Position numbers and translations under genes: made by a program. A DNA stretch of 9,122 bases from Betaproteobacteria bacterium (GTDB lineage: Bacteria > Pseudomonadota > Gammaproteobacteria > Burkholderiales > SG8-41): the NCBI GenBank assembly GCA_020028375.1, contig JAHZNX010000071.1, forward strand, positions 1 to 9,122, read 5' to 3'. Numbering within the stretch: the stretch's first letter is position 1; the number at the start of each line of letters is the position of its first letter. The notes beneath the pieces are model-generated. The model worked only from the letters and a program-made list of their open reading frames with translations, was not told the DNA's origin and ran no database searches. Of the stretch, positions 1-5,566 are shown in pieces.

Positions 1-879
1 CTTGACGGCGCTTCCGAGGTGCGGCGTAAGCACTACGTTCTGCATCGTCAGCAGATCCGGCTCCACTTTCGGCTCATTCTCGTAAACGTCAAGGCCGGCG
101 CCGGCGATTCGCTTCTCTTTGAGGGCGCGCACGAGGGCTTGCTCATCCACGATCGGGCCGCGCGCGGTGTTGACGAGGAAAGCGGTCGGCTTCATCAGGC
201 GCAGCTCGCGCTCGCCGACGAGATGCCGCGTCTCCGCGTTGAGGGAAGCGTGGACCGAGACGAAGTCGGACTCCGCGAGCAGCCGGTCGTAGGGAACGTA
301 TTCGAGGCCGGCCGCCCGCTCCTCGCTTTCCGGCTTGCGGCGCGGCGTCCAGTAGAGGGTGCGCATCGAAAAGCCCTGTGCCCGCTTTGCAACCGCGCGC
401 CCGATGCGGCCGCCCCCGCCGATCAGACCGATGGTCTTGCCGTGGACCCACGCCCCCAGCAGGTGCGCCGACTGCGCCCCGGGAAAGATCCCGGCTCGCA
501 CCAGGCGGTCGCCCTCGACCACGCGCCGGGCGACCGCGAGCAGCAGCGCAAAGTGAATGTCGGCGGTCGCCTCGGTTACGATCGGCGCGATGACGGTGAC
601 GGGGATACGGCGCGCCGTCGCCTCCGCCACGTCGATGTCGGAGGGCGTGATCTTCATTGAAGCGATCGCGCGCAGCCGCGTGCCGGCCGCGATCACGTCG
701 CGGTCCACCCGGTCATGGAGCAGGCAGAACAGTATGTCGAGCCCCGGCAGCCTCTCGAGCAGCTCGGCCTTAGTGACGATGTGAAGCGTGTCCGGGTTGA
801 TCTCGACGTCGGCGACCGCGCGCAGGCGTGAAACGGCGCTTTCGGCAACGGGCTGAGTGATGAAGATCCTGGGTCGCAT
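1..879 (-). CDS. D-2-hydroxyacid dehydrogenase, NAD(P)-dependent (3' end cut by window edge)
   Basis: Likely a cytoplasmic NAD(P)-dependent reductase/dehydrogenase of 2-hydroxy/2-keto acids (glyoxylate/hydroxypyruvate reductase and phosphoglycerate dehydrogenase superfamily). I translated 293 codons from the ATG at 879; the family usually has about 310-330 residues, so only the C-terminus is missing. Seen: Rossmann loop GLIGGGGRIG (151-160), catalytic Arg in NTARG (R240), Glu in DVYENEP (E269) and His in TPHLGS (H287), so the Arg-Glu-His triad is complete. The substrate-loop region near residues 75-101 (ASMKITPSDID and TVIAPI) lacks the usual glycine-rich N-x-x-x-G-x-D and TNTPG forms, so the substrate may be atypical. 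It is the last gene of the minus-strand operon visible here. No clear Shine-Dalgarno precedes the ATG, and a palindrome fills the 28-base gap upstream. A GTG two codons upstream is an alternative start. The family is certain; the substrate is unknown. Confidence 0.9.
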   Translation of the reverse strand, partial: MRPRIFITQPVAESAVSRLRAVADVEINPDTLHIVTKAELLERLPGLDILFCLLHDRVDRDVIAAGTRLRAIASMKITPSDIDVAEATARRIPVTVIAPIVTEATADIHFALLLAVARRVVEGDRLVRAGIFPGAQSAHLLGAWVHGKTIGLIGGGGRIGRAVAKRAQGFSMRTLYWTPRRKPESEERAAGLEYVPYDRLLAESDFVSVHASLNAETRHLVGERELRLMKPTAFLVNTARGPIVDEQALVRALKEKRIAGAGLDVYENEPKVEPDLLTMQNVVLTPHLGSAVK

Positions 880-885
880 GAGCAC

Positions 886-912
886 TTTAGGGGTCAGACT
901 CTGACCCCTAAA
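886..912. repeat. 27-base perfect palindrome (REP-like)
   Basis: Two exact 13-base arms (TTTAGGGGTCAGA and its complement) flank one central C at 899. It fills nearly the whole gap between the CMD/AhpD gene and the dehydrogenase gene, and it supplies the TAG stop codon (910-908) of the former. As minus-strand RNA it would make a long stable hairpin ending 6 bases before the dehydrogenase ATG. From memory, GGGGTCAG-type palindromes resemble dispersed REP-like elements of betaproteobacteria. Only one copy is in this window, so dispersal is not shown here. There is no U-tract, so it is not a standard intrinsic terminator. Confidence 0.75.
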
Positions 913-1543
913 ACCTTTGGGAGCAGATGCGGCAGGCGTAATCCTCGAGCGCCGCTGGCGTCACACCGACGGCGCGAAGCTGGCGGCGGTTGTATTCCTC
1001 CGGCTCGAGCTCGGTGCGGAACGAGTCATTCAGCCGGTTGATCATGTTGAACATCGCGCAGGCGAGAGAGACCTCGACGATCTCGGCGTCGCTGAACAGC
1101 CGGCGCAAGTCGTCCCAAGCCGGACCGCTTTGCTTCGCGGTGTTCAGTGTCATTGCTTCCGACCATGCCAGCACGGCCTTCTCCCGTTCGTTGAACAGCA
1201 TGCTCGAACGGTAATCGTCGCCCCGCAGAGCGTCGAACTCGGCGTCCGTCAGTCCCAGTGCTTGACCAAGCACCCGATTGTGCTCGGTTCAGTATCGGCA
1301 GCCATTGGTCGTCGAAGTCTTGAGGACGGCAAGATTGCGCAGCCGCACGTCGGACACGGCACCGGCCCTGGGCTGGCGGACGGCAGCGATGAACGGCAGC
1401 AGCCAGCGCGCCACGTACGGACTGTGCGCAAGAATGCGCTGCAGGTTGGCGGTGCGGCCGAGCATGCGGTTGGAGGCCTCGAACAGCTCCTTCACCGGGC
1501 CGCTCGCCTCTTCGTCCGTGATGCCGCGGATTCTCTGCGTCAT
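908..1543 (-). CDS. Carboxymuconolactone decarboxylase/AhpD-family protein with in-frame TGA at the redox cysteine (candidate selenoprotein)
   Basis: This 211-residue member of the CMD/AhpD family (thiol peroxidase or decarboxylase-like helical proteins) is read through one TGA. Residues 1-84 begin MTQRIRGITDEEA and carry the typical helix leading into LKTSTTNGCRY. Codon 85 is TGA (1291-1289). The same frame continues TEHNRVLGQALGLTDAEFD and on to TAG at 910-908. The motif is C82-R-Y-[TGA85]-T-E-H88, so the TGA replaces the second Cys of CxxC, and the nearby His is kept. In M. tuberculosis AhpD the second Cys is the peroxide-reactive residue. The position usually held by Glu about 12 residues before the first Cys is Asn70 here. 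The start ATG lies 3 bases after the stop of the upstream phosphotransferase gene, suggesting translational coupling. A SECIS-like hairpin follows the TGA. Alternatives are a nonsense-mutated gene or a sequencing error. Family is certain; selenocysteine is likely but unproven. Confidence 0.85.
1258..1273 (-). promoter_or_regulatory. Bacterial SECIS-like hairpin downstream of the in-frame TGA
   Basis: On the minus strand GTGCTT (1273-1268) pairs perfectly with AAGCAC (1263-1258) around the loop GGTC (1267-1264). A G.U pair can extend the stem by one. The stem starts 15 bases after the TGA and the loop begins 21 bases after it. In E. coli fdhF the SelB-binding loop carries GGUC at a similar distance, about three bases closer, so spacing and loop sequence both fit. 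The bulged U of the fdhF element is not evident. A competing hairpin exists: ACCGAGCAC (1288-1280) with GTGCTTGGT (1273-1265). A ribosome waiting at the TGA would be expected to melt it. Confidence 0.6.
1289..1291 (-). other. In-frame TGA, candidate selenocysteine codon (Sec85)
   Basis: This TGA is the only stop in a 211-codon frame and sits at the second cysteine position of a CxxC motif, in the context GGC TGC CGA TAC TGA ACC GAG. Cys codons TGC and TGT differ from TGA by one base. The flanking codons on both sides translate to conserved family sequence without any frameshift. TGA ends two other genes in the window (7714-7712 and 6592-6590), so it is a working stop in this genome. Confidence 0.7.
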
Positions 1544-1546
1544 GCT

Positions 1547-2830
1547 CTAGCGATCGGCCATCCAGCGCACGATCCCCGCCACGCCGTCCACGGCGACCCG
1601 CGAGCCATCGGGTATCTGCAGGGTGGCGCCCGGCACCCCGAGCACCGTCGGCACGCAGCGCTCGCGCGCGAGCGAAGCGAGGTGGGAGGTGCTGCCCCCG
1701 AGCTCCGACACCAGGCCCGCCACGATGGAAAACACTCGCCCCAGGGCCGGCCCCGCCATCTTCGTCACCAGCACGTCGCCCGGGACGATGGTCGAGATTT
1801 CGCACTCACAGTTCACGACGCGGGCGCGGCCCGTGCCCCAGCCGACGCCCGCCGGCTGACCCCGCAACCGCGGCTGTCGCAGCCAGATCTGATCGGGCAC
1901 CTGCGCCGGCTGATCGTCGAGGTGGAGCGGGCGCGACTGAAGCAGCTTGATCCCCGCATCATCGAGCGCCCATTCGATCTCGACCGGTCGGCCCATGACC
2001 GCCTCGGCTCGAATCAGGTAGCGCCCCAACTCCTCGGCCTGCGCCGGTGTCAGGCAGACCTTTGCCTTGGGTCGGGATCGGCCCGGCCGCGACAGGTGGA
2101 CGCAGCTGGCCTGGTGATAGGTCATTCCAGCTTGGCTGTCGCGCAGCCCGCCGTCGCAGCCGAGCGCGTAGCGGTCGGGCGCGACCTCTCCCTGGGCAAT
2201 CGCGGAACCGAGCCCGGGCGTCGCATTGATCAGCATGCCGCCTTCCGCCGTCTGGCTCAGCCCGCCGCCCGCCGCCCGCGCCGCCACCAGAGGCTGCAGC
2301 AACAGGGCCATGGCCGTTTGCGCCGGATCGACATCATGGGTGGCCATGTAGCGCAGTGCGCGCGGAGCCCATAGCGCCGCCCAGCAGGCGCGCGCGGCAG
2401 TGAGGAAATCCGCTTCGTTGTCCAGGCCGAGATAGCTCTCGAACTGTCCCGCGAAGCTCGACCCGTAGCGGTCCTCGACCAGCGCCGACGAGCGCACGAC
2501 GCCAGGCAACGCGCCGCTGCGGGTAACGGAGCGCCACGCCGCGAGGAGAGGTTCGCGGACCTCCGGCGCGACCGGCTCTTCCATCAACCGCATGCGCACC
2601 TGCAGGGCGGCGCGACGCGCGACGCCATCGTCTGAAGAAAAGACGTCCCGAGCCGTTTGTTCGAGTCCCAAGGCTGCCAGCTGCAGACGATAGGCTTCGG
2701 CCGCAATGCAGTAGCCGTCCGGTATGGGCAGGCCTGCCCGCCCCAGCGCCGCGAGATTGGCGGCCTTGGGCCCCACACGAGCCGCATCGGCCGCCTCCGG
2801 GGCAGACAGGGATATGACCAGTGGCTGCAT
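1547..2830 (-). CDS. Compact PEP-synthase/PPDK-like phosphotransferase (ATP-binding plus phosphohistidine domains only)
   Basis: This 427-residue protein resembles the first two domains of phosphoenolpyruvate synthase and pyruvate phosphate dikinase. Seen in order: the nucleotide-binding start VGPKAANLAALG (Lys22), VRSSALVEDRYGSSFAGQ (Arg113), GLGSAIAQGEVAPDRY, EIEWALD (Glu286) and LQSRP (Gln298), then the swivelling domain GDVLVTKMAGP with the phosphohistidine motif GGSTSHLA (His383) and ARERCVPTVLGVPGAT. The C-terminal PEP/pyruvate TIM barrel is absent, and so is the middle domain found in rifampin phosphotransferase. Known relatives that use this logic include the phenylphosphate synthase subunits of Thauera/Azoarcus, so an alcohol or phenol acceptor is possible but is inference. 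I chose ATG 2830 because homology starts there. A GTG at 2860, 3 bases after the upstream stop, would add 10 residues; neither start has a strong Shine-Dalgarno. It is packed tightly between the M24 and CMD genes. Confidence 0.87.
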   Translation of the reverse strand: MQPLVISLSAPEAADAARVGPKAANLAALGRAGLPIPDGYCIAAEAYRLQLAALGLEQTARDVFSSDDGVARRAALQVRMRLMEEPVAPEVREPLLAAWRSVTRSGALPGVVRSSALVEDRYGSSFAGQFESYLGLDNEADFLTAARACWAALWAPRALRYMATHDVDPAQTAMALLLQPLVAARAAGGGLSQTAEGGMLINATPGLGSAIAQGEVAPDRYALGCDGGLRDSQAGMTYHQASCVHLSRPGRSRPKAKVCLTPAQAEELGRYLIRAEAVMGRPVEIEWALDDAGIKLLQSRPLHLDDQPAQVPDQIWLRQPRLRGQPAGVGWGTGRARVVNCECEISTIVPGDVLVTKMAGPALGRVFSIVAGLVSELGGSTSHLASLARERCVPTVLGVPGATLQIPDGSRVAVDGVAGIVRWMADR

Positions 2831-2863
2831 GAAAACCGGCGTTCCCGGCAGGCGCGCCACCTG

Positions 2864-4135
2864 CTATTTGGACCAGCCGAGCGTCGAATAGCCCGGCATG
2901 GGATCCACGACCGTGATCTGCTCGACCGGGAAGTTGGAAATCAGCTCGACGCGGTCCTTGTGCACGATCAGCATCTCCTCGATGCGCACGCCCCATTCGA
3001 ACTGCTTGCCGTGCTGGGTCTCCAGCGCGAATACCATGCCTTCCTTGATCTCGATCGGATGATCGAGCGACCAGATGCGCGAGATGACCGGCTGATCGTA
3101 CTGCGCGAGCCCGAGGCCGTGTCCCCACAGGTTGGCCGCGGCCTGGTCTTCTTCCGCGTAGCCCCAGGCTTCCTTGGCCGAGGGCCACTTGGAGGCGATC
3201 TCGCGCGTCGTGGTGCCGACCTTCACGGCCTTCATGGAGTCGTAGAGCCACTTGAGCGCGGTGGCATAGATGTCCTTCTGCTCGCGGGTCGGCTCCTTGC
3301 CGGCGCAATAGGTCCGGTAGTAGCACGATTTGTAGCCGTTCCAGGTGAGCGCGGCGAGGTCCATGAACACGATCTCGCCGGGCTGGACGATGCGATCCGA
3401 GAAATTGCGCCAGTTGGGCCAGGTGTTGGGGCCAGACGATACGATCACGTCCTCGACGTCTTCCATCCCGGGGATGGAATAGAGGAACTCCATGATGTGG
3501 GCGGTCAACTGGTTCTCGGTGCGCCCGGGTTTCAGGAACTTCATGAATTCCCAGTGCGCCGCGTCGCCGATCGCGCCGACCATGCGCAATGCTTCGTGCT
3601 CGTCCTCGTTCTTGACCGCGCGCGCCTCCATCATCGGCGTCATGCCGTCGGTCCAGTCGATCTTCTCGTCCTTGAAGACCTGCATCATGTTGATGTCGAT
3701 GAAGTCCACGCCCAGCTTGCCGCCCGCGACGTTGGCTTTCTTCATCTCCTGCTTGAGCGCGTTGGTGAATTTCTTCACCTGCTGGGTGGAGGCTGGGCCC
3801 GCCGCGCCCTTGATCCAGGCGTACGACCAGCGCACGTGATCCTTGGGCAGCCACGGCGAGTGGCGGTTGACCTGCGCGCCGATGTCGCCCTGCTCGAACA
3901 GGACCGGCGCGTCGTCGCCGCACAGCATGCAGTAGCGCAGGCCGGGCTTCAGGCGGTTCCAGCCGGGGGTGAGGGTGCCGGTGATGTAGCGCACATTCTC
4001 GTCGTACATGCACAGCATCGCGGAGAGCCCGTGCGCCTTCATCCGCTCCCGTGCCCGCTCGGTGCGGTACTTGCGCAGACGGTCCCAGTTGATGCGCTGC
4101 TGCCAGTCCAGTCCAACCATGCCGAAATTCGCCAT
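2864..4135 (-). CDS. M24 (creatinase/aminopeptidase P fold) family protein
   Basis: At 423 residues this matches the two-domain M24 family: a creatinase-like N-terminal domain (about 20-165) and a pita-bread catalytic domain (about 175-400). The family includes Xaa-Pro peptidases, creatinase, ectoine hydrolase and the DMSP lyase DddP, so the family name does not fix the substrate. Ligand-type residues seen by comparison with E. coli PepP: Asp259 (FMDLAAL), His339 (WGHGLGL), Glu372 (FALETQHG) and Glu386 (VRIEEM). The second metal Asp of the usual G-D-x-T-R-T motif is Cys271 here (GYKSCYYRT), and the usual later His is replaced (LAQYDQP). This weakens a dinuclear-metal peptidase assignment and favours a creatinase-like or other non-peptidase role. 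The start ATG has GGAG at 4145-4142, 6 bases away. A 71-base gap with no visible structure separates it from the upstream receptor gene. Confidence 0.88.
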   Translation of the reverse strand: MANFGMVGLDWQQRINWDRLRKYRTERARERMKAHGLSAMLCMYDENVRYITGTLTPGWNRLKPGLRYCMLCGDDAPVLFEQGDIGAQVNRHSPWLPKDHVRWSYAWIKGAAGPASTQQVKKFTNALKQEMKKANVAGGKLGVDFIDINMMQVFKDEKIDWTDGMTPMMEARAVKNEDEHEALRMVGAIGDAAHWEFMKFLKPGRTENQLTAHIMEFLYSIPGMEDVEDVIVSSGPNTWPNWRNFSDRIVQPGEIVFMDLAALTWNGYKSCYYRTYCAGKEPTREQKDIYATALKWLYDSMKAVKVGTTTREIASKWPSAKEAWGYAEEDQAAANLWGHGLGLAQYDQPVISRIWSLDHPIEIKEGMVFALETQHGKQFEWGVRIEEMLIVHKDRVELISNFPVEQITVVDPMPGYSTLGWSK

Positions 4136-4206
4136 CTCGATCTCCAGTCGATGTATGTGGAATATGCTTCAGGAATCTGCCGTGGATAAACGCAGGTCCG
4201 GCGCGG

Positions 4207-5196
4207 CTACTCCGTCTGGATGTTCGCGTTCTTGATCACCCTTTCGAAGCGCGCGGTTTCCTCTTTCACGAAGGCTACGAAGTCAGCCGGCGACTTGCTG
4301 GTCACGATCGTGATGCCGCTTTCGCCCAGGCGCTTGACGACCTGCGGGTCCTTCATCATCTCGACGCCGACGGTGAAGAGCCGGTTCACCACCGGCTTCG
4401 GCGTGCCCACCGGCACGAACAGGCCTTGCCACGAGCCCACCACCATGTCGAGACCCTGCTCGCGCATCGTCGGGATCTCGGGGTAGGCGGGATTGCGAGC
4501 GGGTGAGATGACGGCCAGCATCCTCACGCGGCCCTGCTTGGCGAAATTGACGGCTGAAGAGAACGTCACCATCATCATCTGCACCTCGTTGGCGAGAAGC
4601 CCGATCATCGCCGGCCCGGCGCCGCCCTTGTAGTTGATCTGCACGACATCGGTGCCCGTGGCCTGCAGGAACTGGATCGTCTCCAGCGTGTTCGCGCTGC
4701 TCGGCGCCGGCGCTCCGTAATTGAGTTTGCCCGGATTCGACTTGAGATAGGCAACGAGCTCCTTCACGTTCTTCGCGGGCACGGTGGGGTTCACCACCAG
4801 GCAGCCCGGCACATCCACCACCTGCGTGACCGGGACGAGGTCCTTCAGCGGCCGGAAGGGGAACTTGGTGTAGTAGTTGGGATTGATCGCCATCGTGCCG
4901 ATGTTCCCGAGCAGAAAGTTGTAGCCATCCGGGTTAGCGCGCACCGCGACCTCGACCCCGATGTTGCCGGCAGCCCCGCCCCGGTTGTCCACCACCACCT
5001 GCTGCTTGAGCAGGTCCTGCATCGCAGGCTGGATGATGCGCCCGACGGTGTCGGACGCGCCCCCGGGTGCAAACGGCACGATCATGCGCACCGGCCGCGA
5101 GGGGTAGGTGTCCTGCTTTGCCTGCGCGTAGGCGTGCGCCACCGGCAGCATGCCGGCGGCGAGCAGGAACGGAAGCAGGTGCAGTCGGGTTCTCAT
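4207..5196 (-). CDS. Bug/TctC-family periplasmic solute-binding protein
   Basis: This is a 329-residue extracytoplasmic receptor of the tripartite tricarboxylate transporter type, which binds carboxylates or related small molecules in the periplasm. Seen: an N-terminal signal peptide (positively charged MRTRLH, hydrophobic core, probable cleavage after AYA at residue 24), the family start YPSRPVRMIVPFAPGG, the ligand-loop motif VVVDNRGGAAGNIG, and the late segment PEIPTMREQG. Length is normal for the family. The start is supported by AGGAGG at 5210-5205, 8 bases from the ATG. No TctA or TctB permease genes are nearby, which is usual for the expanded Bug receptors of Bordetella and Cupriavidus relatives. 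It is the second of two such receptors in the operon. The ligand cannot be predicted. Confidence 0.95.
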   Translation of the reverse strand: MRTRLHLLPFLLAAGMLPVAHAYAQAKQDTYPSRPVRMIVPFAPGGASDTVGRIIQPAMQDLLKQQVVVDNRGGAAGNIGVEVAVRANPDGYNFLLGNIGTMAINPNYYTKFPFRPLKDLVPVTQVVDVPGCLVVNPTVPAKNVKELVAYLKSNPGKLNYGAPAPSSANTLETIQFLQATGTDVVQINYKGGAGPAMIGLLANEVQMMMVTFSSAVNFAKQGRVRMLAVISPARNPAYPEIPTMREQGLDMVVGSWQGLFVPVGTPKPVVNRLFTVGVEMMKDPQVVKRLGESGITIVTSKSPADFVAFVKEETARFERVIKNANIQTE

Positions 5197-5204
5197 GGCG
5201 AAAT

Positions 5205-5210
5205 CCTCCT
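5205..5210 (-). promoter_or_regulatory. Shine-Dalgarno AGGAGG for the Bug/TctC gene at 5196
   Basis: AGGAGG on the minus strand, 8 bases upstream of the ATG, inside the 27-base gap after the hydrolase remnant. It confirms the start and shows the receptor has its own strong translation signal. Confidence 0.75.
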
Positions 5211-5223
5211 CGTTGTCGTTCGG

Positions 5224-5532
5224 TTATTTTCCGGGTATCACGGGCAGCAGCAGGTGGGAAGGCATGCTACCACCCGTGAAGACGGTATTGTCGCCTACAT
5301 TGTAATCGGCGCTGTAGTGGGTATAGGGCGCGGAGCCGACCCCGTCGCGCGGCTGGATGTCGAGCCGGATCCGGTGCCCCTTGCGGAACACCATGCAGGT
5401 GGGCCAGATCTCCACGTCCAGGCGCACCGGCTGGGATTTCTTCAGCCACAGCCGCTCGTCGTGGACGTGGTAGGGCCGGTGGGGAAGGGCAAGCCGGGTA
5501 TCGAGCTTGCGGGGCGAGGCGACGTTGTTCAT
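5224..5532 (-). pseudogene. C-terminal remnant of a CocE/NonD-type (X-Pro dipeptidyl-peptidase S15-like) hydrolase
   Basis: This 102-codon frame matches only the end of CocE/NonD serine hydrolases. The C-terminal beta-sandwich sequence is clear: HRPYHVHDERLWLKK, VEIWPTCMVFRKGHRIRLDI, QPRDGVGSAPYTHYSADYN and LLLPVIPGK. Full members have roughly 550-670 residues with an alpha/beta-hydrolase domain holding the Ser-Asp-His triad; that whole domain is missing. Recognisable similarity begins almost at the ATG (ASPRKLD), and only 34 bases separate it from the stop of the upstream Bug/TctC gene, so the 5' part has been deleted or replaced. The GGAG two bases before the ATG is too close to be a good ribosome site. 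Whether the fragment is still translated is unknown. Its presence suggests the locus once encoded an esterase or amidase acting on the imported substrate. Confidence 0.8.
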
Positions 5533-5548
5533 GACTCCAGAAAGCGAG

Positions 5549-5565
5549 GAACGCGCTACGCGCTC
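5549..5565 (-). other. Small GC-rich hairpin after the Bug/TctC stop codon
   Basis: On the minus strand GAGCGCG and CGCGTTC form a 7-bp stem (one G.U pair) with a 3-base loop, starting 1 base after the TAA at 5569-5567. No T-run follows, so it is unlikely to be a strong intrinsic terminator. It could stabilise the upstream mRNA end, or be a scar at the deletion junction of the hydrolase remnant. Confidence 0.35.
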
Positions 5566-5566
5566 C

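Noticed and set aside
886..912. Palindrome as an intrinsic terminator
   Set aside because: No T-run follows on either strand beyond the short ends of the arms, and a gene starts 6 bases later on the minus strand.
908..1273. Treating the downstream part of the CMD/AhpD gene as a separate gene starting at GTG 1273
   Set aside because: There is no ribosome site, the GTG lies inside the SECIS-like stem, the CxxC half-motif would be cut in two, and the reading frame is the same as that of the upstream part.
1289..1291. TGA reassigned to tryptophan or another amino acid genome-wide
   Set aside because: TGA is the natural terminator of two other genes here (6592-6590 and 7714-7712), at positions matching normal family C-termini.
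917..2374. Long plus-strand open frame (485 codons) opposite the CMD/AhpD and phosphotransferase genes
   Set aside because: It is antisense to genes with clear family motifs, its product is rich in Arg, His and Ala with no recognisable domain, and long antisense frames are expected in GC-rich coding DNA.
2657..4189. 510-codon plus-strand frame and a 559-codon minus-strand frame (4013-2334) over the M24 and phosphotransferase genes
   Set aside because: Both are shadows. The correct frames carry M24 and PEP-synthase motifs and end and begin at tight operon junctions, whereas these frames run across that junction.
4136..4206. Possible promoter or terminator in the 71-base gap between the M24 and receptor genes
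   Set aside because: Apart from the GGAG ribosome site at 4142-4145 I see no convincing -35/-10 pair, hairpin or T-run.
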